From: Steromphala cineraria
Taxonomy: Eukaryota > Mollusca > Gastropoda > Trochida > Trochidae
DNA length: 64,000 nucleotides
Direction of reading: 5' to 3'
Assembly: GCA_916613615.1 (NCBI GenBank)
Contig: OU744735.1
Span: 45,722,468-45,786,467 of the forward strand
Shown here: one piece after another, positions 9,794-21,082 of the stretch
Layout of the letters: every line of letters starts with the position of its first letter
Numbering within the stretch: position 1 is the first letter of the stretch
The notes under the pieces: generated by a model
What the model was told of the DNA's origin: nothing
The model's database searches: none
The model's input: the letters and a program-made list of their open reading frames with translations, nothing else
Made by a program: the position numbers and the translations under genes

Positions 9794-11812
9794 CATAGTT
9801 CATATTTGTATCTGCATGTGATACTATATTCCATAATATGACAGAACTTGTATTGCTACAGACCAAACACCAACGAAAGTGACAGCGACAGTTCCTCCAA
9901 TACCTGATACAACTGTAACAGAAAAGGAAGGCAAGTGATCACATTATAGACGTTGATTCAACTGAAGATAGTTTTTGGTAATAAACGAGCATAGGAACGT
10001 GTTTATTTGTTCCGTGAGTTGTCTTATGTCACATATGCCAAACTTTACAATAGTGTAATCTGTTCCCGAAGAATCGATTGTTGGAGGAAAATATCCTTTT
10101 AGAACTATCGACGTCGTATAATGACAACAGGAAGGTTTCAATTTACAATGTGAAAAGAACTGACAGAAATAAGTAATGACTAATGCGCAATTTATGTTAC
10201 ATATATCATGTGCTGGCTCTTCCATTTTCAATTGAAATGATTGAGTGCGTTTGTTAACAAACTGGTTCTGCTCCTTTTTTTCTATAAGTGTGTGTTTGGT
10301 CTAAACCTTAACATTCATGCATTTACAGACGCGTTTGAATTGAAGGTAGTAATAAAGCCAAATTATTTTAACCCTCCCAATGCTGACAAGGGCCTCAGAG
10401 GCCTGCTAGTCGCTTAAGGTTCTGTAGAAATCGTTGTATTGATTTTAGAATCCAGTTTCCAACTATTCCTGTAAATCATTTAACATAACATTGTCCCCGA
10501 ATTAGATCATTCAAGAAATGTATATGTAAAATGTTATATCAATTTATAAATCTACAGTTAGTAAGTGTTTCACTGGTGCCCTGAGGCCCGTGGTAATCCA
10601 GTTATTACCATTACCATTAAAATTTTAGGGAATTAACGAAATCAGCATTTCTACAGTAAGTGTTCTGTGGGACATTTGTAAGATATAAATAATGTCAAAC
10701 ATCGCTCACAGACCCTATGGTCATTAACGATGAGATTTAAAGGTGAAAGGTTGTTTTGCTGGGATGCATATATGTACTTTTCTTTTCTCTATTTTATCTT
10801 GTACAAGTTGTATTTATTATATAGATGTTAAGTAAAGAAGATGATAAACGAATTACTTAATTCAATAAATATTAGAAACCAACCAAAATAATTCATCACA
10901 TCTATATTCCTTCTAATTTTGAAAGAAAAAAATTTAATGTTTGTGTTTGAACATTTAATGCACATTGCTTCCCCATTCGATCATCAGTTTGACTTGTTTA
11001 GCAATTTAAATGTAAAGCTGGTTGGTGAGACCCGGGTGAATACAGACGAGCAGTACAATTTCCACGAACCTTGAGGGTTAAGAGGATAGGTCCAGAAAAC
11101 AGTACTCTCACGTTTGTTTTTATAAAACGCATATGCTTTATTTGGATGCACTTCAATAATAGCAAACCTTAATTCAAATATGATTACAAACGCCAACTGA
11201 GTGATGGACGAATAAATAATGTCCCCAGGCCCATAAAGAAAAGAAATACAAGTCAATCCGAATAATTCGCTTGTGTGCTCTTCAAGTTTTCAAATATAAA
11301 TCACAAAAATATTACCTCCAGAAACATGTTTCAACTTGGCTGTGTTATCATCATGTACTAATAGCATTATGTGCATAAAATGAAATGTCAATTTGAATTT
11401 CGTCTCCACAAAAATATCCCGATAGAACTGTCCCTTTAACCTTATTACCAGTACATCTGATATCAAACACGAAAGTGTTGTTATCTTTATCATCCACAAC
11501 GTTCTTCAATTATTCAGCACAATACTCAGAACAGATAGTTAACAGTGTAGGTGATCGTTTTCATTATGACGTCACAGTCTTGATGACGTCATCTGCTCTG
11601 ACTCTTGAAAGTACAAAAACAATCTATTTAAAATGTCGACACTGTTCATATTCATATTCGTTATATATACAGGTATTTTGTGCAGAGGGTTATCTGAGCT
11701 GTATAGATATTAAGAAATTCCGTATTGCATTTGAACTGTTTTCGCTGCAGTTCATCAAATACATATTGAAACTGGTAGATATATAAACAAGCCAAGACAA
11801 CATAGGTTTTGT
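9794..11812. other. Two kilobases without recognised genes
   Basis: Contains one short coding-like run around 9,890-9,940 (PPIPDTTVTEKEG) ending in a stop, with an AG before it, which might be a last exon. There is also a pair of TGACGTCA palindromes at 11,567-11,605. No other structure was recognised. Confidence 0.35.
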
Positions 11813-13085
11813 AACTGAATAAAGAATTGAACTGACACTACGGTAAAGTAATCTGCAAAATTATAATCTTATTTTAATGAGATTGAGTCATGTTGATGTC
11901 AATATAGTCTTCAACGTATGTGAACACCAAGTGCAATCTCTACTGTAACGTAACAGTTTCCAAGTTCACTTATTTAAAGGTAGGGTGGTTCACCCATAAG
12001 GCCGACCATTTATACCGACGATATGTTTGTATATTCCAAACCGGGGAGGGAGTATGACTGTAGTATACACTTTTGAGTGACGGAATATCTACCAATTCAC
12101 TCAATCTTAATGCCATTACAAGAGTGATAACATTCACTTGAAATTCCATGCTTTGAAATGACTAATTGAACGACCTTGAACATTCTTATACTCGTAGGAA
12201 AGTTATGTTATCTAAGAGATAATATGCAAATAAATAAATAATTTAATAGACAATCAGTGATTTATCCAAATGGCAAACGTTATCATTTATGAATATGGGT
12301 TATTATACTGCCAAAATGTCATTTAAGTGATAACTGGTTCAGATCAAACGACTATATTTATGTTATGTATGTTTGTATGTATGCAGTTGCGATAGGGAAA
12401 CGGAGAATATGCTCACGGATGATAAAAGTATGTTTTGAAATTCATTCAAAGGCAGAAGAAACCGATCCGAAAGGCTAGTATTTGATATGGATCAATGAAG
12501 TGAAACATAATTTCAACTTTAGCTCATATAGCTCAATGTTTGACTTTGATTAAAACCGAATCATTGCCATAGTGAAAAAGATTATGATTCTAGTTTACAT
12601 TAGCACTATTTTCTTTTTTGGTGTATCATAACCTTATCAAACGTCACGAAAAGCACAGAATGTCTCTTTAAATTGATATGATCCCTGTTGTCGTCAAGAG
12701 TTTATAAAGCCTGATGTCAAAATGCACATGCATTTAACACGTAAAAAACGTATGTCCCTTACATTAAAATGTTAATTTTTGAATTTCATAAAAGCATATT
12801 GGTTCACATCTTCCCACAGCAAGGTAAAAACGTCTCGTGCTCTTTTCGTTTTCTACATTGCCCTCAAGGCTTAAATCACCTTTGAAAGAAAGAAGAGACA
12901 TCTATCGGTATCAAGGGTTACACCCCTTACCAACTACCTACATAGGGGCCATGAAATCGTCGCTTACCTTCAGAACAAATATAATCTAATACAATCTAAT
13001 GAATAATATCATTATTATGTTTGGTTTTAACGAAGGCGCCTCGATTATCCAGAGTCCTTCTCGATAATCCAGAGTTTACGTTCCG
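11813..13085 (+). repeat. Segmental duplication, copy A
   Basis: Shares long collinear blocks with 14,305-15,760 in the same orientation: GACACTACGGTAA near the start, AACCGGGGAGGGAGTATGAC, AGGCAGAAGAAACCGATCCG and AGCAAGGTAAAAACGTCTCGTG. The copies differ by scattered substitutions and indels. No conserved reading frame was seen. Confidence 0.85.
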
Positions 13086-13148
13086 ATAATATCTCCACTA
13101 ACCTCTAAAACCAATATGGGCTCAATGCGATTCACAAATTACCAACTA

Positions 13149-14077
13149 TAGGGGAGACCGGGGCAGGCACGGCCCCGTGGCATGTTCGTCTTTTCGCTGT
13201 AATTTTTGTTCGGGACCATTTTAACTTATATTGGTAATTCCTAAGAGACAACATGACCTTACTCCCACAATGATTTTAAAATGGTGACAGTCCAACATGT
13301 TCTTTACAAACTGTGGGAGAAAACCCGTTTTTCATCTAGTTGAGTAAAATATTCGACTTCAGTTCACTATGTTTTTGACAAATATTGACAATGTTTAGGA
13401 ATATGTTCTGCATGTTGAGCATAAATCAACATGCCGAGACGTATATGTAACCAACAAGTTATTTTGGTTTGAGGTCTGTTTATTTTCGCAGTGTAGAAAA
13501 AAGAGCGTCCGTGGTTTGTGGAGTATGTTCGGTCATTACAGGTGGGGCACATTCGGCAGTGAGGACGGTCACAAAAATTTTAAGGTCGTCCTCGAAACCA
13601 TTTTTCTAAAGGTCATCCTCCTCAAAAAGACCCTCTTAAAGGTCCTTGAATAGTAGGCTGTTCTTCTCCTCCTCTTACGAAATCTTTTCGTAATAGAAAG
13701 TTAACTGAGTCCAGATCGTTATAAAATAAGTTTTTATAAAGTTTTGTAGTATTTTTTCTTTCCCAAATATTGAATACTATGAGTAGCATCTTATCTCTCT
13801 TCAATTGTTGTAGGCTGAACATGTTCTGATTGTTCCCAAGGATGGCCGAACGTGCCCCTGAGGGAAACCGAACTTACCCCGATGCGGGGCATGTTCGGTT
13901 TTTCAACTCGTTGTCTTAAAAGCATAGTTATTGACAAACTAGTTACGTTAGGCACTTTCGGCAATTATTGCAATAAAGTTAAGATATGGTTCAATGAATG
14001 TACAAACGTACTCTAGCATATTGCGAAAAAACAACTCATTATCTACATTTTAGTGAAAAAGGTCCCGGTCTCCCCTA
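13149..14077. mobile_element. Non-autonomous DNA transposon, GGGGAGACCGGG ends, TA duplication
   Basis: Starts TA|GGGGAGACCGGGGCA at 13,149 and closes GGTCCCGGTCTCCCC|TA at 14,077. This is a 925-bp element with short inverted ends and a TA dinucleotide on both sides, as expected for Tc1/mariner-type insertion. Interior motifs such as GGGGCA(C/T)(G/A)TTC recur on both strands near the ends. There is no transposase frame. A related end, TAGGGGAGACAAGGGCAAA, occurs at about 38,106. Confidence 0.75.
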
Positions 14078-14335
14078 CGGATGATTTTATTGAAGATGAA
14101 TTTCTTTTCCTTCTAATATGTTCTGTCTGTGACCATCTCCGTTCATTATATATTATTGAACATTATTACACATCCCTCTCTGCATAACATTAATAACTTT
14201 GTTGTATTAAGAAATTTGTTTGTGCACCATGCAACTGAGCTGCGAAGAAGCCTCTTGATGGCTGTGTGATTCCATTGTATTATGGGCCGGTGGCCTACAT
14301 ACACCTGAATAAAGAATTGAATTGAATTGACACTA
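14078..14335 (+). pseudogene. LINE 3' end with zinc-finger-like C terminus
   Basis: The plus strand reads FIEDEFLFLLICS, the conserved IEDE.HFLL.C block that ends ORF2 of CR1-like LINEs. After stop codons comes a 3' UTR hairpin ATGGGCCGGTGGCCTA, then AATAAAGAATTGAATTG. The same arrangement ends the elements at 43,585-43,925 and 44,884-45,480. It starts directly after the transposon end at 14,077. Confidence 0.7.
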
Positions 14336-14411
14336 CGGTAATGTACTCTGCAAAATTATAAACTTATTTTAATGAGATTGAGTCATATTGATGTCACTCT
14401 AGTTTTCAACA

Positions 14412-14650
14412 TAAACTAACATCCAAAAGAAACGTCCCCTTTTTGGTTTTTCACACACATCAAATATCACGGAAGAGGATTAAAAATGACACCTTTCTTA
14501 TGTATGCCAAGGCACTATCTGAAGAAACACCTCGCTTAATCGCACCAAATGCAGTGGTTAAGGTACAAAAATATTGTGTTGCTATATTTTTTTTCTATCG
14601 AGAATCGATAAATCAAATATAGAGGGGACGTTTTTTTAATTTTAGTTTAT
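14412..14650. mobile_element. MITE inserted in duplication copy B only
   Basis: Opens CATAAACTAACATCCAAAAG with ACGTCCCC and closes GGGGACG...TTTAGTTTATG, i.e. inverted ends of about 30 bp. Copy A passes from TTCAACG directly to CACCAAGTGCAAT, giving an empty-site comparison, so the insertion postdates the duplication. Confidence 0.75.
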
Positions 14651-15690
14651 GTCTACACCAAGTGCAATTTCTACTGTAACGTAACAGTTTCCAAGTTCAC
14701 TTAATTAAAGGTAGGGTGGATCGCCCATGGTGTAGACACTTTTTACCGATTATATGTTTGTAAATTCCAAACCGGGGAGGGAGTATGACCTGTGGTATTT
14801 AATCTTGAGTGACGGACTATCTACCAACTCACTTCATCTTAATGCCATTACAAGAGTGATAACCTTCCCTTGAAATTTCATACATTGAAATGACTAATTG
14901 AACGACCTTGAAAATTCTTATCCTCGTGTGAAAGTTATGTTATCTAAGAGATAATATTCAAATAAATAAATAATTTAATAGACAATCAGTGATTTATCAA
15001 AGTCCAAATGGGTAACGTTATCATTTATGAATATAGGTTACTAAACTTTTTGAAATTCATTCAAAGGCAGAAGAAACCGATCCGGAAGGCTAGTATTTGA
15101 TATGGATCAATGAACTGAAACATGATTTCAACTTAGGCTCACATATAAATCTCAATGTTTGACTTTCATTAAAACCAATGTATTGCCATAGTGAAGAAAT
15201 TATGATTCTAGTTTACATTAGCACTATCTTAATTTTTGGGTGTATCATAACCTTATCAAACGTCATGAAAATCACGGAATGTCTCTTTAAATGGATATGA
15301 CCCCTTTTCATCATCGAGAGTTTATATAGAGCCTGATGTCAATATGCACATGCATTTAACACTTAAAAACGTATATCCCTTAATTTCATGAAAGCATATT
15401 GGTTCACATAAAAATGTTGATCTTTTGATTTCATAAAAGAATATTGGTTCACATCTTCCCACAGCAAGGTAAAAACGTCTCGTGCTCTTTTCGTTTTCTA
15501 CCGTGTCCTCAAGGCTTAACTCACCTGTGAAAGGAAGAAGAGACACCAATCGCGATCATGGGTACGCCCCTTACCAACTACCTACATAGGGGCAATGAAA
15601 TCGTCGTTTACCTTCAGAACAAATATACTCGAAGGCAATAATGAATAGTATCATGGTTTTGTTTTGTTTTACCGAAGGCACCATAATTGT

Positions 15691-15751
15691 CATTCTCGAT
15701 AATCCAGAGTGGATATATTGTCGGAACGTAAACTCTGGATTATCGAGAATG
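15691..15751. repeat. Perfect 20-bp hairpin
   Basis: CATTCTCGATAATCCAGAGT at 15,691-15,710 is followed 21 bases later by its exact reverse complement at 15,732-15,751. The motif also occurs twice, as a direct repeat, in copy A at about 13,040-13,072. Confidence 0.9.
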
Positions 15752-16790
15752 AGCTATGATAGGAGCCGTGGAAAGATAACAGTCAGGGATGTACTGTTTT
15801 TTGCAAGTTGTATTGTACGTGCGGTGTTTGTGCTATTTGACCTCTGAACGTTGAACTCCGGGAAGAAGAAATATATTCTATACACATGTTGTTTTAACAA
15901 CATTTAAACATTTACAATCGATTTTAAATAAGCAATACCCAACCTTATAGGTTAATGAGATTCGATCTCCATGTCAAACATTTCGTACAATTAAAACAAA
16001 TGCATTGTTTAAATGGTGGGATGATACAGATGGCATAAAGAAGGTTTATAATATAAATTTTAACTAAATATTGTTTTTGTACATTTATCTATTTAACATT
16101 TTGAAAAGTATGGCATAAAGAGTTTGACAAACATTGAAATTGAACAGGAAACATGAAGTTTGATAAATGACCAATAACTTGTATTCAAAGAATTGGAAAC
16201 TTTTCTGTTAAAATAGAGTGGTTTGGGCATAAAGTTTCTCTCAATTATGTTCGGAAGGATATAATTGATTTCCAAATATGAAATATCTATTTTTAGTTTA
16301 GCAGTACAATCTTATATAAAGCATGAACTTCGATGAAAGTTTATATTAGCACTTTTTTGTTGCATACACTAGAAGGAGAGAAGTGCAACACCGGCTTTTT
16401 CTTGATTTCTGTCCATGTTTCGCAACCCTTTAAATTACAATTGTGACGTAAATACTGGATGAGTTGCATTTTACCTCAGTTTTTCACTTAACATTTAATA
16501 TTTTATTGTTTTCATTGTAACGATAATACGCTGATTAGTAAACTAAAAACTTACTATTGTTTTACAAAAACACCTTTTAATGACTTTCCAAATCTTCTTT
16601 AACTGCGGCACAATTTTAACTCTGAAGAAAATCTTGTGACGGTTTTTTGTGATTGAATGTAACTCTTATGTCATGGCATTTAATTAATGGTTTATCATAG
16701 AAGGGTCTCCTTGAACACCAGTCTAAGAAAACCTTGAACAAAAACATGTAAATTGAATAACAATAAAAAAAAAAAAAGAATTCGACCAAT
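15752..16790. other. Unassigned AT-rich spacer
   Basis: No motif, repeat or splice structure was recognised beyond simple A/T-rich tracts. Confidence 0.4.
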
Positions 16791-16817
16791 ATCAGTAAAC
16801 AGATAGATTTACCTTTC

Positions 16818-17465
16818 ATGCCGCCAAATTTAGAAATTCTATTTAAGGTTAAGAAAGGATGTAGCATATTCTACAACCTTTTACACAACGATATTTGCAA
16901 TGAAAAACTAGCTTATCAAATTAAGTGGGGAAAGGAATTGAATACAAATTTCAGTTTGAATCTATGGACAACATTCAATTCTATACCTACTCAAGCATGT
17001 TATAGTGCAAAACATAGATGGTTCCAGTATCGAATTCTCCATAGAATCCTCACCACAAATAAAGATTTACATAGATATAACCTCATAAAATCACCACAAT
17101 GTACATTCTGCAATGTTGAAGCAGAATCGATTATCCATCTGTTTTATGAATGTAAATTTGTAAAAACGCTGTGGCAAGATCTACTAAAATGGTTCTAAAA
17201 TAAAACGGACATCCAATTGAACCTGAAGCCAGAGACAATCCTTCTTGGATTCTGTGCAAAAAGAAACGAAGTTCTAAATTTCCTTTTTATCCTAACTAAA
17301 GAATACATCTATGCTAGCAAACATTCTACCGACTCTAGCGGGTTTAAAACCAAAATTAAACCATAATTATCAACTACATAAATCAATTGTCTACACACAA
17401 TGTAAATACGATAAGTTTGTCTCATTTTGGTCGTCTTGCCACAACTTGTTCATTTGATTTGAAAA
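16818..17465 (+). pseudogene. LINE ORF2 C-terminal (zf-RVT-like) fragment
   Basis: The frame carries KHRWFQYRILHRILTTNKDL then CTFCNVEAESIIHLFYECKF. This is the CxxC...HLF..C zinc-finger-like domain that follows the reverse transcriptase in L1-type LINEs. It ends W.DLLKWF at a stop (about 17,196), but L1-like sequence (ILLGFCAKRNEVLNFLFILT...) continues in the same frame to about 17,340 and, after another stop, to about 17,460. It is therefore a 5'-truncated, stop-interrupted copy. This group differs from the CR1-like pieces elsewhere in the window. Confidence 0.8.
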
Positions 17466-18044
17466 TATATGTCTCAATTTGTACCGGACATGTTCTTATA
17501 GTTTACATTGATGTTATGAAAATGCTGTACCCCATATTCAAAAAGAAACAAAGTGATTAAAAAAAAAAGAAAGAATAATTTATTCCATAGCAACATATGT
17601 GCACTTACATCAAACTATTTTCAAAACCATTTGGTTACTTGAGACCTTCAGCGCACATCACCAAGGATCAAAAGATGCACTCTTCGTGGTTGACAAATAT
17701 AAAAAGAAAAACATTTAGTTGTATAGGCCGGGTGGTGCGGAACTCTCAAGCTCTATCTGATACAGCATCCAAGAGGATAAAAATTTGCAAAAAAAAAATT
17801 AATTATCTATTTCTCAAAATATTAAAAATATATTTTAAAAAACCACAAGCAGCATCCACTCTGCGCAGCCATCGGCTCTATCAATTGCTGCTTTCTACGT
17901 GATGTTCCAACTTGCCTTTGCGTCCTCTCTTCCTCCATTGTGTTCGGCAATGCCTCAACTCCTGATCTTATCCGGTTATCATAAGGATAACTCATCGCTT
18001 GAACTGGCGCTGTCTGCGAGGTGCCGCGAGAACAAAATTAATTT
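17466..18044. other. Spacer with one short minus-strand ORF
   Basis: The minus strand from about 17,992 to 17,818 reads an ATG-initiated frame of about 57 codons containing IRSGVEALPNTMEEERTQR and SRRKQQLIEPMAA. Its composition looks more coding-like than the flanks, but I do not recognise it. It may be a fragment of an unidentified transposon protein. Confidence 0.25.
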
Positions 18045-18650
18045 CAACAAGAAGACAAGGTCATGAACATCCCCCGCCAAAAAAGTTTTCATTAAAGCTC
18101 CCAATATTTTCCTAAATGGTCTGTAACTCTGTATAAGTAATTGTATTTACATGTACCTCATTTTTCAACTCCATCAAGGTATTGATACCATGAAGACAGA
18201 CTGTAAATTTTGTTATTGTATCTTAAATAGTTTTTGAGAAAAATTGTCCCCTTTAAGGACTCCCTCGAACAGAGTCCAAAAACACGCAACAAGGGTAATA
18301 ACTCCGTAAAAAAATTTGCTGTTCTGATTTTCGAACACCATCAAGGTATTGATACCCTGAAGACACACAGCAAATTCGGTTACCATATTTTAAATAGTTT
18401 CTGAGAAAAGTTGTCCTTTTTGACGACTGCCTCGAACAGATCCCCAAAACACGCAACAAGGGCAATAAATTTGTAAAAAATAAATTTGCGGTTCTGACTT
18501 TCGAACTCCATCAAGGTATGGATACCCTGAAGACACACATCAAATTTGATTAACATATCTTAAATAGTTTCTGAGAAAATCTGTCCCCTTTAACTCGGAC
18601 GGACGGATGCACGAACGGAGTCCAAACCTATAAAAAGTACATTGGAACTC
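18045..18650 (+). repeat. Family B tandem-unit element, three units
   Basis: Begins near CATCCCCCGCCAA. It contains three units of about 170 bp marked by CCATCAAGGTAT(T/G)GATACC at 18,171, 18,338 and 18,508, each followed by AAATAGTTT(C/T)TGAGAAA and GTCC(C/T)(C/T)TTT. It ends with CTCGGACGGACGGATGCACG. A second copy is at 47,475-48,072. Confidence 0.8.
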
Positions 18651-18768
18651 GGGCGATACTGAGTTATTATTATCTAGTACCGCATAGCGCCCATAGCAGT
18701 GCCACACTCATGTTCCAGCTCTAATATAAGATCACCCACAACCTACCACGCTAACAAACCCTTTACTG

Positions 18769-19131
18769 TTAAAGAGGCAGTTGCACGTTTTTTCACAATT
18801 TTATATTTAAATATTTCACTGATAATTGTACGTTAATGTGTATGTATCATTTCGATAGTGTCAAAAATCTCAAAACACAAATCAATAATCCATAGTCAAA
18901 GGACAAAGTCAAAAGATTCACATAAAATCCATTGGCGGCCATTTTGTATGAACACCTTTAATTCAGTTTTTGTAAGAAAAAAGGAATCGCATGGCTAAAC
19001 TTTACATTATATATTTGAATTATTCCTGCTTCATTTAGTTTAGATACATTGTCTTTCAATTTGAACCATTAAATTTCATTTTCCTGACATCACCTTATAT
19101 TCCCCCTCAAAACGTGCTACTGCCCCTTTAA
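18769..19131 (+). mobile_element. TTAA MITE, copy 1
   Basis: TTAA-flanked element of about 355 bp with inverted ends AGAGGCAGTTGCACG ... CGTGCTACTGCCCCT. The interior is AT-rich and includes CATTGGCGGCCATTTTGT and AGGAATCGCATGGCTAAAC, shared by all seven copies. TTAA targets with these ends fit piggyBac- or Kolobok-type transposases. Confidence 0.85.
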
Positions 19132-19199
19132 GTTTACAATGAGTTTTCAATTAAAGCATATTGAACATCTATTAAACATCTGCATGATGATACATGCCA

Positions 19200-19563
19200 T
19201 TAAAGGGGCAGTAGCACGTTTTTTGATAATTTTATATTTCAAAATGTTCGCTGATAAATGTACCTTAATGCTAAATGTATTATTTTGATAGTGTCAAAAA
19301 TCTCATAACACAAGCCAATCAGCCATAGTCAGAGGACAAAGTATGAAGATTCACATAAAATCATTGGCGGCCATTTTTGTGTGAACACCTTTAATTCATT
19401 TTGTGTAAGAAAAAGGAATCGCATGGCTAAACTTTAAATTATATATTTGAATTATTACAGCTCCATTTAGTTTAAATACATTGTCTGTCAATTGGAACAA
19501 TTAATTTTCATTTTCCTGACATCACCTTATATTCCCCCTAAAAACGTGCTACTGCCCCTTTAA
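19200..19563 (+). mobile_element. TTAA MITE, copy 2
   Basis: Best-preserved ends in the window: TTAA|AGGGGCAGTAGCACG ... CGTGCTACTGCCCCT|TTAA. It lies 68 bp from copy 1 in the same orientation. Confidence 0.9.
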
Positions 19564-20288
19564 CGCCAGTATGTTCTTGATCAAAGATGAATTAAAAGGA
19601 CCTTATTTTAGGTAATTTGACATTAGTGAATAAAATTTAGATAATGATGTCATATGAGAAACATGCAGCTGCGTACCTTTTGTTCTTATTATTCTCTATA
19701 AAATCGCCCTTAAGAGATAAACAACTTCAAACATAATTGTTAAGTCATATTTGTTCTTTTGAATTTAGGTATTTCACTTTACTAGTTTGTCTCTGAAAGA
19801 GTCCATGTGGAATATCTTACTCGACATTTAAGAAAATAAAAATTTAAAAAATATGACCAATCTGACAATTGCCTTCTGCCAAAATCTGAAAATTGTCACC
19901 AGAGACAAGACGACCCAGGTAGTTTTTTCACGAATGATTATTTTATTTGTCGGCAGTTATTGACTCAATGTCAGATATGTTGAAGTTATGAACGTCCACG
20001 CAGAGCCCAAATTAGATGATAGTTGCACTAGCATACCCAACTTGACGTACTGAGCTGTACATATAAAAGACAAAGCAAGTTAGGATTTCCCTTGTATAAC
20101 GAAGGTTCGAATTGTTGAAGTAAGAAAGTCCGCAACACATAGGTTGCAATGTAATCTTGGCAGTGACACCTGCCACGCCGGTGTAGTTCAAAGTATTGCA
20201 TCAAGCTGAACAGCATTTTACAGCAAATCAAAAAAGAATAGCCCCAACCTTCCGCCCACCTCTTTTCTCTTTTATACGCCTGAATGTA
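19564..20288. other. Downstream flank of the minus-strand propeller gene
   Basis: No coding signal was recognised. It lies beyond the putative polyadenylation signal of the gene at 20,327-22,334. Confidence 0.4.
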
Positions 20289-20294
20289 TTTATT
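20289..20294 (-). promoter_or_regulatory. Polyadenylation signal AATAAA
   Basis: AATAAA on the minus strand, 33 bases after the stop codon at 20,327, is well placed to end the transcript of the two-exon gene. Confidence 0.5.
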
Positions 20295-20326
20295 CAGTTT
20301 ATAAGGCAAATGTTGACTGAATGGTG

Positions 20327-21082
20327 TTATCCATTGACACCGACAGTCAGTGATTTCAGTGAAGCGTTTTGCTTTAAATCTAGGATGTGTAGTTCGTTTG
20401 TCCATCTAGGTGACATGATCAATTTCTCATCATCGATCAGCATCTGTTTTAATCTATTGTTAAATGTGAGCAGTTTAGATTTTGATTTACCGTCAACAGA
20501 CAATTTCAATAAATCCAACCAAGCACTCATGTACAAGAACTCTCCATTTTCGCTCAAACAAAAAGCACGGAGTGATGAGCACTCCTTGCTGACAATTCGC
20601 TGGTTCCTTCCCTCATAGGACACCGACATCAGGCGCCGTCCAACATGTACATACACACGATTTCTAGTAGCATCTACTGCAATTCCTACAGAGAATACCG
20701 AACTCTTCGCTGTTAGAACCACGAAAATTTTTCTTGTGTCAATACTAACTACATGTACTGTTAAGTAAGAGTTCCTTCTGTCACAGAAAAACACAAGATG
20801 TTGACCATCGTCGACTGAAACGGAAACTTCCATCCCATTAATGCCCTGTGCGAGAAGCTCTGATGACCGGAACGTCATACTCCATAACTCTATTCTGTTA
20901 ACGTAACGCCTCCCACGTACTATCACAAGCTTGTGGATGCTCGAGAGATATGCCATAGCACGAACAAGAGGAGATATTTATCTCTTGGTATGAACTTGTT
21001 AAACCCGTTTGTGGGTCAATATGGAAAACTTCGCTATATTTCATATGTGAACGCACAGCTAAAATGTTCTTGTTTGAGTTAT
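20327..21082 (-). CDS. Exon 2 of the propeller-like gene, with internal frame change
   Basis: Acceptor CAG at 21,085-21,083. The first two bases complete the codon left open by exon 1. The frame reads NSNKNILAVRSHMKYSEVFHI up to about 20,945. Homologous sequence then continues one base out of register to the stop at 20,327. Confidence 0.55.

Larger units (their letters stand above)
14305..15760 (+). repeat. Segmental duplication, copy B
   Basis: Second copy of 11,813-13,085, in direct orientation about 2.5 kb away. It contains an extra foldback element (14,412-14,650) that copy A lacks, and it ends with a perfect hairpin whose central part is inverted relative to copy A. Confidence 0.85.

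Noticed and set aside
17597..17902. 101-codon plus-strand gene
   Set aside because: No domain, A-rich run in the middle, overlaps a more coding-like minus-strand frame.
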